A DNA stretch of 38,663 nt from Ruminococcaceae bacterium UBA1734 (GTDB taxonomy: Bacteria; Bacillota; Clostridia; Oscillospirales; Acutalibacteraceae). Each line of letters opens with the position of its first letter. The first letter of the stretch is position 1. The notes under the pieces are model-generated. The model was not told the origin of the DNA and made no database searches. It saw nothing but the letters and a program-made list of their open reading frames with translations. This document shows, one piece after another, positions 15,788 to 23,816 of the stretch. The stretch lies in contig DCIE01000054.1 in assembly GCA_002315765.1 (NCBI GenBank), positions 1-38,663 of the forward strand. Reading direction: 5' to 3'. Made by a program: the position numbers and the translations under genes.

Positions 15788-16807
15788 TTAACCTAAAAAC
15801 ACCAACAAAAACATAATCAAGCATCCCACAAAAGAAATAGCGGAAAACAGTAATACAACCGACTGCTCACTCCAACCACTCATCTCAAAATGATGATGCA
15901 AAGGAGCCATTTTGAACAAACGCTTTTTTGTCTTCTTAAAATATGCCACCTGAAGCATTACCGAAATTGCCTCGATAAAGTAAAGACATCCTGCCAAGAG
16001 CAAAAGAACAGGTCTTCCTATTCCAAAGGACAAAGCGACAACCATTCCGCCCAAAAACATTGAACCGGTGTCCCCCATAAATACCTTTGCGGGTTTTGCA
16101 TTCCAAACAAGAAATCCGGCACAGGCTCCTGCTAAAACAGAGCCCAAAATATTAGTTGACAAATTGTTTAGCTTTCCTGCAACAAGCATAAATGCACAGG
16201 CGACAACAAGTGTTACACTTGAGGCTAATCCGTCCAATCCGTCGGTTAGATTAACGGCATTTGTAAATCCGTAAATAAACATTAAGGCGATAGGCCAAAA
16301 TATCAGTCCCACACCGTTAGAAATGTCAACATCACCCACAAACGGAATGTTCGTGGTTTTCATACCGGCAATATTTAAAGAAACCAAATATCCTGCCGAA
16401 ACAAGCAACTGCAAAAATGTTTTTTGTCTTGCGGTCAGTCCCAAATTACGCTTTTTAACAACCTTAATATAATCGTCAAAGAAACCGATGGCCGACATAC
16501 AAATCGACATACCTACACCTGCAATTAAAACGGCAAAACGGTATTTGTCTTTCATTTCGTTTGCAAACTTTCCGCCGAAACCGGCTGAAAAACAATAGCA
16601 AACAACAAAGGAAAGCAATACACCTATTACCATCATAACTCCACCCATTGTAGGAGTACCCTGCTTATTCTTGTGCCATTTCGGTCCAATATCCAAGATT
16701 GTTTGTCCAAACTTAAGTTTATGCAAAAACGGAATAACTATGTATCCCAAAAGTGCTGTTACGGCAAAGGATACAACTGCCGCAATTACGGGAATAAATT
16801 TATCCAT
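15788..16807 (-). CDS. mraY: Phospho-N-acetylmuramoyl-pentapeptide transferase MraY
   Basis: 339 aa with about ten membrane segments. It couples UDP-MurNAc-pentapeptide to undecaprenyl phosphate to form lipid I. Conserved segments are GTPTMGG (cytoplasmic loop 1), FFDDYIKV with the catalytic Asp pair region, NLTDGLDGLAS, FMGDTGSMFLGG, and the histidine motif APLHHHFE near the C-terminus. It lies 23 bp after murE and 23 bp before ftsW, the standard dcw order except that murD is missing between mraY and ftsW. Confidence 0.96.
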   Translation of the reverse strand: MDKFIPVIAAVVSFAVTALLGYIVIPFLHKLKFGQTILDIGPKWHKNKQGTPTMGGVMMVIGVLLSFVVCYCFSAGFGGKFANEMKDKYRFAVLIAGVGMSICMSAIGFFDDYIKVVKKRNLGLTARQKTFLQLLVSAGYLVSLNIAGMKTTNIPFVGDVDISNGVGLIFWPIALMFIYGFTNAVNLTDGLDGLASSVTLVVACAFMLVAGKLNNLSTNILGSVLAGACAGFLVWNAKPAKVFMGDTGSMFLGGMVVALSFGIGRPVLLLLAGCLYFIEAISVMLQVAYFKKTKKRLFKMAPLHHHFEMSGWSEQSVVLLFSAISFVGCLIMFLLVFLG

Positions 16808-16830
16808 ACTTTTCCACCACTCTCTTAAAA

Positions 16831-18252
16831 TCAGCCTTTTAACGCCTCGGCTATTACTTCCCTTTCATCAAGATGAATTGTCTTATCCTTAAGGATTTGA
16901 TAGGTTTCGTGGCCCTTACCTGCCAAAACTATTATATCACCTTTTACGGCAATCGAAATAGCATATTTTATAGCTTCAATACGATTTTCTATTACCTTAA
17001 CGGGAACACTCGAGCCTTTTGTACCTTCTAAAATATCTTTAATAATAAGTCCCGGGTCCTCAGTGCGGGGATTATCACTTGTTACAATAACATAATCCGC
17101 ATTATGTACCGCAATACTTCCCATTATAGGACGCTTGGTTTTATCTCTGTCGCCACCGCAACCGAAAAGCACTATAAGACGGTTTTTTTCGCACTCTTTG
17201 AATGTTGAAAGTATATTCTTAAGTCCATCGGGAGTGTGTGCATAATCAATAATAACAGTATAATCTTTTCCGGTAGGTACAACTTCTGCCCTACCCTTAA
17301 CACCCGACAACTCGCTGAGTCCATCTGCTATATCCTCTATGTTTACCCCAAGGCTTATTGCGGCAACCGCCACTGCCATAGAGTTGAATACGGTGAATTT
17401 TCCGCCGGTCTTAACCGAAATTTGATTAATAGAATCATCGCTAACAAGCTGATAATCAACACTATCGGGACGGTAATTAATACATTTTGCACTGTAGGTT
17501 GAATCATCCCTATCCGAATAGGTCAATATTTTGCAACCGAGTCCCTCACAAAGTCTATCGCAGTATTCGTCGTTTTTATTTATTACTGCCGTTTTACACA
17601 TTTCAAACAATTTCTTCTTGGCATTAAGATAATTGTCCATTGTAATATGATAATCAAGGTGGTCTTGGGTAAGATTGGTGAATATTGCCGTTTCAAACCT
17701 GAACCCATAAACTCGGTTTTGGTCTAATGCGTGGGAGGAAACTTCCATAACCGCAAAGGTGCAACCATCCTCTACCATTTGTGCGAAAAGTTTATTAAGT
17801 TCGAATGGACCGGGTGTTGTGTTATGGGATTCCACAACCTTATCGCCAATCATATTTTGAATGGTTCCTATAAGACCTACCTTGGCTCCCGTTTTTTCCA
17901 AAACACTCTTAAGCATATATGTTACCGATGTTTTTCCGTTTGTACCGGTAACTCCCACCAATCTTAGTTTTTCGGCAGGATTTCCAAACCAAGTTGCCGA
18001 CATATCGGCAAAGACTTTTCTCGTGTCTTCAACTATTATTTGATTTTCAAGGGATAAATCTTTTTCGCATATTATTACAGCCGCACCTTTATTATAAGCA
18101 TCAAGAGCAAACTTATGTCCGTCAACCGAAGCGCCGGAAATACAAACAAAGGCAAAGCCTTGTTGTACCTCTCTCGAATTACAAGTAAGCCCGGAAATTT
18201 CGGCATTTGCAAACTCTTTGCTGTATCCTTTTAATAAATCTTTTAACAACAT
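16831..18252 (-). CDS. murE: UDP-MurNAc-tripeptide synthetase MurE (meso-DAP type)
   Basis: 473 aa, three Mur-ligase domains. It adds the third residue of the stem peptide with ATP. The ATP loop GVTGTNGKTS contains GTNGKT (103-108). The Mur-ligase middle domain has the HNTTPGP substrate segment and the EVSSHALDQ metal site. The specificity motif is DNPRTEDP, the form found in enzymes that add meso-diaminopimelate; lysine enzymes usually have a different residue in place of Arg. The organism therefore most likely has DAP-type peptidoglycan. It follows the SpoVD-like PBP by 17 bp. murF, normally next, is absent. Confidence 0.95.
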   Translation of the reverse strand: MLLKDLLKGYSKEFANAEISGLTCNSREVQQGFAFVCISGASVDGHKFALDAYNKGAAVIICEKDLSLENQIIVEDTRKVFADMSATWFGNPAEKLRLVGVTGTNGKTSVTYMLKSVLEKTGAKVGLIGTIQNMIGDKVVESHNTTPGPFELNKLFAQMVEDGCTFAVMEVSSHALDQNRVYGFRFETAIFTNLTQDHLDYHITMDNYLNAKKKLFEMCKTAVINKNDEYCDRLCEGLGCKILTYSDRDDSTYSAKCINYRPDSVDYQLVSDDSINQISVKTGGKFTVFNSMAVAVAAISLGVNIEDIADGLSELSGVKGRAEVVPTGKDYTVIIDYAHTPDGLKNILSTFKECEKNRLIVLFGCGGDRDKTKRPIMGSIAVHNADYVIVTSDNPRTEDPGLIIKDILEGTKGSSVPVKVIENRIEAIKYAISIAVKGDIIVLAGKGHETYQILKDKTIHLDEREVIAEALKG

Positions 18253-18269
18253 ATCTATCCCTCTATTTG

Positions 18270-20519
18270 TTAATTACGCGCAATATCCGCATTGCCTTCA
18301 TCTCTGAAGGATACGGTTACTACTGTTCCTCGCGGTACACTTTTACCCGCTTCAATGCTTTGCGATACCGAAAGATTTTCAGAATCGGTGGTGTTTCCCA
18401 CTATTTCAACATTAATGCCGGAGTTTTTGGCAAATGTTGTAACCTCGGAAAATGTATGCCTTGTCAAAACCGGTACCGTAACATTATCCGAAACTGAATC
18501 ATCGGTATAAAGAATTACCATACCGCCGTTATAAACGCTTGTTCCGGCACTTGGTAATTGTTTCTTAATCTTTCCTCCATCACCGACAATTTTATATGTC
18601 AATTTAACACTTGTCATTTTATCTCTTGCAGCGGCAACATCGTAACCTGTAAGGTCGGGAACGGTAACCGACAGTTTCTTTAATTCTTCAGCCGAATATT
18701 GTGGCTCGTGTCCTAAATAGGGTAAAACATCTTTCATAATCTTAGCACCCACAGGCGCTGAAATTGCTCCGCCGTAATATCTTCCCGACATAGGTTCGTC
18801 GAGCATTACAAATACTGCAATATCCGGGTCGTTTATTGGGGCAATACCGACATAGGAGCCTATGTAAAGTGCTTTTTCGCCTGTGGAAAGAATTTTGGAT
18901 ATTTTTTGTGAAGTACCGGTCTTTCCGCCGACTCTATAACCCGAAACAATACCGTTTTTTGCACCGTTTTGTATTACATATTCCAAAAAAGTTCTAAGTG
19001 TATTTGAAGTTTTCGAGGATATAACCTGCCTCTTATATGATGAAGACATAGTTTTTACGGTTTTTCCGTCCGAATCTACGATTTTTGATACTATATGTGG
19101 TTGAACAAGGTATCCTCCGTTTACGGCAGCAGCCGCAATGGAAATCATATGAAGGGGTGTAATGTTAAAGGTCTGACCAAAGGAAGAAGATGCAAGTTCG
19201 GTAGGTCCCATACTATCTAAATCGTGATAATTCGGTAATGCTTCTCCGGGTAAATCAATTCCGATTTTTGCGGTCAATCCGAATGCTTTAAAGTATTTTG
19301 TAAATATTTTATTGCCTATAAGCTGACCTATTTGAATAAATGCCGGGTTGCAGGAATTTGACATTGCCATTGCCATATTTTGAATTCCGTGTCCGGAAGT
19401 CTTATGGCAGTGATATGTATTTCCTGCAACCATATATGTGTAATTACAATTAAAGGAAGAATTTGCAGTAACAAGCCCTTCTTCTAAAGCTGTAGATGCG
19501 GTAAAGATTTTAAAAACGGAGCCCGGCTCGTATGTATCCGATACCGCCTTATTTCTCCATTGTCTATTTAAAAGTTCATTCTTTTTTTCCGCTTTTTTCT
19601 CATCGGTAGTCTGCGCATCTACTATTGACTGGTCTTCTTTTGAAAGCTTAAACGGCTCGTTCGGATTAAAGTCTCCGCTTACAGCCATACCGTAAATTTC
19701 ACCTGTGTTAACATTCATAACAACTGCGGCACCGCGTTCGGCAACCTGTTCTTCGGCAACAGCATCGTCCAAGTATTTTTCACAGGTATATTGAATATAA
19801 GAATCAATGCTTGTAACAAGGGAATTCCCCTTTTGGGCTTCCTCCATCATCTGATATGTAAAAGGCATATCGGTTCCTTTTGCATTTTTTGCCGCAACAA
19901 CTCTACCTGCTATGCCGGTGAGTTCGTTGTCATAATAGCTTTCAAGTCCCGCAAGTCCCTGTTCATCATCCCCCACAAATCCCAAAACCGTAGATGCCAA
20001 TGAATCATTGGGATAATATCTTTTAGTTGTTGAGTCAAGACCGATATAATTTGACAGCTTTAAATCCGAATTATCGGAAATAAACTTTCGTATTTCATCG
20101 GCGGTGGATTTTTCGATTTTCTTTTTTACGATAACATAGTATGATTTTTTCTCGGCTTTTTCAAGAATTTCTTCCCTCTCAATATCAAGAATTTCAGATA
20201 AGCCATCGGCTATTTTTTCCTTTACTTTCTTAACCTCATCATCTTTAAGATTTTTAAAGCTGTTGGGAGTAATATAAACCGTCCAAGCAGGAGATGATGT
20301 GGCAAGAGTCTTCATATTACGGTCATAAATGTCCCCTCTGGGTGCTGTGATTGCCGTATCATAAAGTTGTTGTTCCGACGCCATTCCCTGATACTTTTCG
20401 CCGTTTACAACCATAATATAAGAAAGCCGACCTATAGAAACCGCTATCATTGTAAAAATTAATATAAAGGAGATAATTTTTGTGCGGATTTTCATTTGTT
20501 TTGTAGGTTTAATTGTCAT
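18270..20519 (-). CDS. Class B penicillin-binding protein with two PASTA domains, SpoVD/FtsI-like
   Basis: 749 aa. One membrane anchor (about 14-35), a PBP dimer domain (about 50-220) beginning APRGDIYDRN, and a transpeptidase domain with active-site Ser334 in SVFK, the SxN motif Ser389-Cys390-Asn391, and KTGT in GGKTGTSQK. Two PASTA domains end the protein (VTVPDLTGYDVAAARD..., and VTVPVLTRHTFSEV...). It crosslinks septal peptidoglycan with the SEDS polymerase encoded downstream. In Bacillus the PASTA-bearing dcw protein SpoVD acts in the spore cortex while Pbp2B serves division. With a single copy visible, either role is possible. A structured 165-bp gap precedes it. Confidence 0.93.
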   Translation of the reverse strand: MTIKPTKQMKIRTKIISFILIFTMIAVSIGRLSYIMVVNGEKYQGMASEQQLYDTAITAPRGDIYDRNMKTLATSSPAWTVYITPNSFKNLKDDEVKKVKEKIADGLSEILDIEREEILEKAEKKSYYVIVKKKIEKSTADEIRKFISDNSDLKLSNYIGLDSTTKRYYPNDSLASTVLGFVGDDEQGLAGLESYYDNELTGIAGRVVAAKNAKGTDMPFTYQMMEEAQKGNSLVTSIDSYIQYTCEKYLDDAVAEEQVAERGAAVVMNVNTGEIYGMAVSGDFNPNEPFKLSKEDQSIVDAQTTDEKKAEKKNELLNRQWRNKAVSDTYEPGSVFKIFTASTALEEGLVTANSSFNCNYTYMVAGNTYHCHKTSGHGIQNMAMAMSNSCNPAFIQIGQLIGNKIFTKYFKAFGLTAKIGIDLPGEALPNYHDLDSMGPTELASSSFGQTFNITPLHMISIAAAAVNGGYLVQPHIVSKIVDSDGKTVKTMSSSYKRQVISSKTSNTLRTFLEYVIQNGAKNGIVSGYRVGGKTGTSQKISKILSTGEKALYIGSYVGIAPINDPDIAVFVMLDEPMSGRYYGGAISAPVGAKIMKDVLPYLGHEPQYSAEELKKLSVTVPDLTGYDVAAARDKMTSVKLTYKIVGDGGKIKKQLPSAGTSVYNGGMVILYTDDSVSDNVTVPVLTRHTFSEVTTFAKNSGINVEIVGNTTDSENLSVSQSIEAGKSVPRGTVVTVSFRDEGNADIARN

Positions 20520-20569
20520 ACAAAAATTTCCCTTCTTTACATAAATTATTATACCGAAAATAGGCTGAA

Positions 20570-20664
20570 ACGAGAGTCAAGGAAACTCAACTCTCGTAAC
20601 AGTCGGCGGGTTCGCCATAGGATTTAGCTTTATTTAATTCAACAATACAATATATTATTGTTGA
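20570..20664 (-). other. Structured intergenic region between ftsL-like gene and pbp (three hairpins)
   Basis: Three inverted repeats lie in the 165-bp gap. TCAACAATA/TATTGTTGA (20639-20647 with 20656-20664) has a 9-bp stem. A small GGCG/CGCC stem lies at about 20603-20614. ACGAGAGT/ACTCTCGT (20570-20577 with 20590-20597) has an 8-bp stem. On the minus strand the last is followed by TTTCAGCC, not a good T-run. A TATAAT-like box (about 20549-20554) follows, but its TTGACT partner is 21 bp away, too far for a normal promoter. It may be an attenuator, a processing site, or a weak internal promoter. Confidence 0.4.
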
Positions 20665-20684
20665 TTAAAATCTATGTTAGTAAA

Positions 20685-21140
20685 TTAATCTTTTGATACT
20701 GCCGATTCGCCGTTTTTGGTGGTAACAGTATTTTTGTCATTTATTCTAATATATTTCACCTGAGTTTTGTCTTTCCTTTGCATACCCATTTCGGTAGCTT
20801 CAAGCTCAATATTAGCATATGAAATTCGTCTTTCAAACTCCATATCCAAACTGATTTTTTCGCTTTTCAGTTCATCAATTTGGGATTTTGCCGAATTAAT
20901 TTTTGAATTAACCTCATTTATTTGAAGCCTTAAAAATATATTTCCGCAAAGTGCAGCCAAAATAAAAAATGCAACCAAAATAACCGAAACTGACGGAGCA
21001 AGACTTCTTGTAGCCGCTTTCTTTCTCGAATTGTTTTTCGGTAATCTTACAATATTGCTGTAATCTTCTTTTTCGGTGCGAGGGGCAAACATATTAAAAT
21101 CATAAGCAAGACTGTCATTATAGTATTTTAAATTATCCAT
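20685..21140 (-). CDS. FtsL-like division protein (bitopic, coiled coil)
   Basis: 151 aa. A cytoplasmic tail of about 48 residues with a basic stretch (NNSRKKAATR), one membrane segment (about 51-70), then a heptad-like coiled coil (about 72-105, LQINEVNSKINSAKSQIDELKSE). A C-terminal segment, MGMQRKDKTQVKYI, resembles the end of the FtsL zipper region. FtsL partners DivIC and FtsQ/DivIB to activate the septal synthase. The sequence is poorly conserved in this family, so the assignment rests on topology and its position between rsmH and the PBP gene. Confidence 0.8.
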   Translation of the reverse strand: MDNLKYYNDSLAYDFNMFAPRTEKEDYSNIVRLPKNNSRKKAATRSLAPSVSVILVAFFILAALCGNIFLRLQINEVNSKINSAKSQIDELKSEKISLDMEFERRISYANIELEATEMGMQRKDKTQVKYIRINDKNTVTTKNGESAVSKD

Positions 21141-21155
21141 GCCCGTTTACTTCCT

Positions 21156-22076
21156 TTACAATTTTATTATAGTCCTCAGTTTTGCACTTCGGCTTCTCTG
21201 ATTTTCTTTTAGTTCTTCTTCACTTGCAACTATGGGTTTTCGCTGTCCTAAAACTCCACGAGGCTTTTTTCCGCATACGCAAATGGGAATATCAGGGGGA
21301 CAGGTACAACCCGTGCAATATTCTTTAAATTTCATTTTAACCATTCTATCCTCTAAAGAATGGAATGTGATTATTGATAAAACTCCGTCTTTATTCAGCA
21401 AATTAAATGCTTTATCAAGAGTCGAAAAGAGACTGTCAAGTTCGCCGTTTACCTCTATTCTTATGGCTTGAAAACATTTTCTTGCCGGGTGCCCTGCTCT
21501 TCTATAAGCCGCCGGTACACTGTTTGCAATAATTTCGGCGAGTTCCAATGTTGTTTCTATTGGCTTAATTTTCCTTTGATTTTCTATGCTTACGGCAATC
21601 TTAAAGGCAAACTTTTCTTCGCCGTAATCTCTGAATATCCTTACTAACTCTTCTCTTGAATAACCGTTTACCACATCAGATGCTGATATTCCTTCTTGGC
21701 TCATTCTCATATCAAGAGGGGCATCCTTATGAAACGAAAATCCTCGACTTGCGGTATCAAGCTGATGGGAAGAAACCCCTAAATCAAGCAATATTCCGTC
21801 AACACCGGTAATCCCCAACTCCTTGAGTTTAGAGTCCATTTCATCAAAATTACTATGTATTACCGTTGCGTTATAATCCTTTAGTCTTTCACTTGCAATT
21901 TGTACCGCATCAGGGTCTCTGTCAAACCCGATAAGTCTTCCGCCCTTTAATCTTTTGGCAATCTCCGAAGAATGTCCTGCGCCGCCGATGGTTCCGTCAA
22001 CATATATTCCGTCAGGCTTGATATTAAGCGAGTCAACTGTTTCAAATAATAAAACCGATTTATGTTTAAATTCCAT
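21156..22076 (-). CDS. rsmH: 16S rRNA (cytosine1402-N4)-methyltransferase RsmH
   Basis: 306 aa. It methylates C1402 in the decoding centre using S-adenosylmethionine. The SAM loop YVDGTIGGAGHS (25-36) is intact, followed by GFDRDPDA and LDLGVSSHQLD. The family's Cys-rich segment (CTGCTCPPD...CVCGKKPRG) and terminal RSRSAKLR are present. It starts 2 bp after the mraZ stop, the near-universal mraZ-rsmH pairing at the head of dcw clusters. Confidence 0.96.
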   Translation of the reverse strand: MEFKHKSVLLFETVDSLNIKPDGIYVDGTIGGAGHSSEIAKRLKGGRLIGFDRDPDAVQIASERLKDYNATVIHSNFDEMDSKLKELGITGVDGILLDLGVSSHQLDTASRGFSFHKDAPLDMRMSQEGISASDVVNGYSREELVRIFRDYGEEKFAFKIAVSIENQRKIKPIETTLELAEIIANSVPAAYRRAGHPARKCFQAIRIEVNGELDSLFSTLDKAFNLLNKDGVLSIITFHSLEDRMVKMKFKEYCTGCTCPPDIPICVCGKKPRGVLGQRKPIVASEEELKENQRSRSAKLRTIIKL

Positions 22077-22078
22077 AA

Positions 22079-22504
22079 TTAAAAATCCAAAGTCTCAACA
22101 ATTTCGGCAATAGATTCGGGAGAGCACAAAGCATTCTCTTCTTCCCAAAGCTTTGTATTCCATATTTCCAAATTAGTATCCATACCGATAATGTGAGCAT
22201 CTTCACAAAGGTTTGCATATTCCCTAAGACTTGCAGGAATAAGTATTCTTCCTTGGGTATCAAATTCCACATTAAAAGCCCCGTCATATAAAAATCTTTT
22301 TACCACACTGGCTTTTGCATTTGGAAGATTTCCGATTTTCTCAACAAGTTTCTCCCAATTTTCGGTAGAATAAACACAAAGACAACGCTTTCCGTAAATA
22401 CCGCGACAAATCATAAATGATTCACCAAATTGTTCACGAAGCTTTGAAGGTATAGCAAGTCTACCCTTTTTGTCAATATTATGTTGATATCCACCGTAAA
22501 GCAC
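22079..22504 (-). CDS. mraZ: Transcriptional regulator MraZ
   Basis: 141 aa from a GTG at 22502-22504 (LYGGYQHNIDKKGR), chosen because AAAGGTGG lies just upstream and the family begins at this point; an ATG at 22546 would add a non-homologous WKKWKTQRK stretch translated from the operator region. Two SpoVT/AbrB-like repeats are visible: DKKGRLAIPSKLRE and DTQGRILIPASLRE. MraZ binds repeats in the leader of its own operon and controls dcw transcription. Repeats of AAGTG/GTGGA type lie directly upstream. It is the first gene of the cluster. Confidence 0.92.
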   Translation of the reverse strand: MLYGGYQHNIDKKGRLAIPSKLREQFGESFMICRGIYGKRCLCVYSTENWEKLVEKIGNLPNAKASVVKRFLYDGAFNVEFDTQGRILIPASLREYANLCEDAHIIGMDTNLEIWNTKLWEEENALCSPESIAEIVETLDF

Positions 22505-22529
22505 ACTTGCCACCACCTTTCTTTGAGTT

Positions 22530-22590
22530 TTCCACTTTTTCCACACACTTATCCACTTTTAGGGAAAATCGTGCACTTTTCCACACATCA
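22530..22590 (-). promoter_or_regulatory. mraZ: Putative MraZ operator repeats
   Basis: On the minus strand the leader carries four AAGTG cores (22574-22578, 22554-22558, 22546-22550, 22533-22537), each followed or preceded by GTGGA-type runs such as GTGGAAAA. They lie between the promoter and the mraZ start, where MraZ binding repeats are known in other bacteria. Spacing is irregular, so binding is inferred. Confidence 0.5.
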
Positions 22591-22595
22591 AGCAT

Positions 22596-22624
22596 ATTAT
22601 AATGCACATTTTTATAAAAATCAA
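22596..22624 (-). promoter_or_regulatory. mraZ: Sigma-A promoter of the dcw cluster
   Basis: On the minus strand: -35 TTGATT (22619-22624), 17-bp spacer, -10 TATAAT (22596-22601). It is about 92 bp upstream of the mraZ GTG start and directly followed by the AAGTG repeats. No other good promoter was seen before the ftsZ-proximal one. Confidence 0.75.
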
Positions 22625-22812
22625 GTGTTTTTTAGAAAAAAATCCCCAAAATTAATAAATTAAATAAACAATATTAAAGATTGCCAAAAGCAAGTATAAT
22701 CCGTTGTGCATTTTCCATAATATGACATATTTTTTCGTTTATCTCGAAAGGGGCAAAAAAACTAAACTTTACAAAATAATTAGTTTAGGAAATTCATCTT
22801 GCCGTAAGACGC
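22625..22812. other. Intergenic region without a gene between the transketolase terminator and the dcw promoter
   Basis: AT-rich and without a convincing reading frame. It holds one imperfect hairpin, CTAAACT/AGTTTAG (22762-22768 with 22782-22788). A short plus-strand frame near 22704-22961 has no recognisable composition or homology and runs into the transketolase gene, so I do not call it. Nothing else was seen. Confidence 0.6.
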
Positions 22813-22816
22813 AAAA

Positions 22817-22853
22817 AAGCTCCAAAATCAGCAAAACGCCGACTTTGGAGCTT
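22817..22853 (-). terminator. Rho-independent terminator after the miaB-to-transketolase gene run
   Basis: AAGCTCCAAA (22817-22826) pairs with TTTGGAGCTT (22844-22853), a 10-bp stem with further partial pairing inside. On the minus strand it is followed by TTTTTTGCG. It lies 15 bp past the stop of the transketolase C-terminal gene and closes the long co-directional run. Confidence 0.9.
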
Positions 22854-22868
22854 AATTTTTGTTTTATT

Positions 22869-23816
22869 TTATTTTTTAAGAGAAATTGCCTGTTTAGCCT
22901 TTTCCACAATATTTACGGCTCTGAGACCGAATTCGTCAAGAAGCTTAGGTGCAGGACCTGAATGACCGAATGTATCGTAAACACCGAGTTTAATAACCGG
23001 TACGGGACATTCCTCGCAAACAACTTCACTTACTGCGCCGCCAAGTCCTCCGATAACCGAATGTTCTTCGGCAGTAACAATAGCACCCGTCTCTTTTGCA
23101 GCCTTAATAATTATTTCACGGTCAATCGGCTTAATAGTTGCCATATTGATTATCCTTGCATTTATTCCCTCTTCTTTTAACAGGTCATAAGCTTCAAGGG
23201 CTTCTTTTACCATAAGACCGGTGGCGATAACAGTTACATCGTTACCTTCTCTTAGTTCCACACCCTTGCCAACTTCAAATTTATAGTCATCATCAAAGAC
23301 AACCGGCACTGCAAGTCTTCCAAATCTCATATAAACCGGACCGTCAAGTTCCAAAGCCGCAAAAACTGCTTTTTTTGCCTCGGTTTCATCAGCCGGGTTA
23401 ATGATTGTCATACCGGGGATTGTACGCATAAGTGCAATATCTTCACAACATTGATGTGTAGCACCGTCTTCGCCAACCGAGATACCTGCATGAGTCGCAC
23501 CGATAATTACATTAAGGTGAGGATAACCGATTGAGTTTCTGATTTGTTCAAAAGCTCTACCTGCGGCAAACATTGCAAAAGAGCTGACAATGACTTTTTT
23601 GCCTGTTGTAGCAATACCTGCGGCAATACCCATCATATTTTGCTCTGCTATTCCGCAATCATAAAATCTATCGGGAAATGCTTTTTTGAACATACCGGTT
23701 TGTGTTGCGGCTGCAAGGTCTGCATCCATTACAATAAAATCATCTCTTATTTTTCCGAGTTCAACAAGTGCGTTACCATATCCTACTCTTGTTGCAACAT
23801 TCTTAATTTCCGGCAT
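22869..23816 (-). CDS. Transketolase, C-terminal subunit
   Basis: 315 aa, equivalent to the pyrimidine-binding and C-terminal domains of full-length transketolase. It completes the thiamine diphosphate enzyme that moves two-carbon units in the non-oxidative pentose phosphate pathway. Visible segments: DADLAAATQTGMFKKAFPDRFYDCGIAEQNM split around residues 31-61 with the catalytic Glu in IAEQNM, ATHAGISVGEDGATHQ, and the C-terminal domain beginning near residue 190. Its ATG overlaps the stop of the N-terminal subunit gene (TAATG), which favours coupled translation at a 1:1 ratio. Split transketolases are common in Clostridia and archaea. Confidence 0.95.
   Translation of the reverse strand: MPEIKNVATRVGYGNALVELGKIRDDFIVMDADLAAATQTGMFKKAFPDRFYDCGIAEQNMMGIAAGIATTGKKVIVSSFAMFAAGRAFEQIRNSIGYPHLNVIIGATHAGISVGEDGATHQCCEDIALMRTIPGMTIINPADETEAKKAVFAALELDGPVYMRFGRLAVPVVFDDDYKFEVGKGVELREGNDVTVIATGLMVKEALEAYDLLKEEGINARIINMATIKPIDREIIIKAAKETGAIVTAEEHSVIGGLGGAVSEVVCEECPVPVIKLGVYDTFGHSGPAPKLLDEFGLRAVNIVEKAKQAISLKK

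Noticed and set aside
20545..20600. Promoter for the PASTA penicillin-binding protein gene
   Set aside because: A TATAAT box exists, but the only TTGACT is 21 bp away, too far for a usual sigma-A promoter, so it is kept only as a possibility.
22505..22546. ATG start of mraZ at 22546
   Set aside because: The extra residues are translated from the AAGTG/GTGGA repeat region, and the family begins at the GTG at 22502-22504.
22704..22961. Small plus-strand frame between the dcw promoter and the transketolase gene
   Set aside because: It runs through the transketolase terminator and into that gene, with no domain signal.
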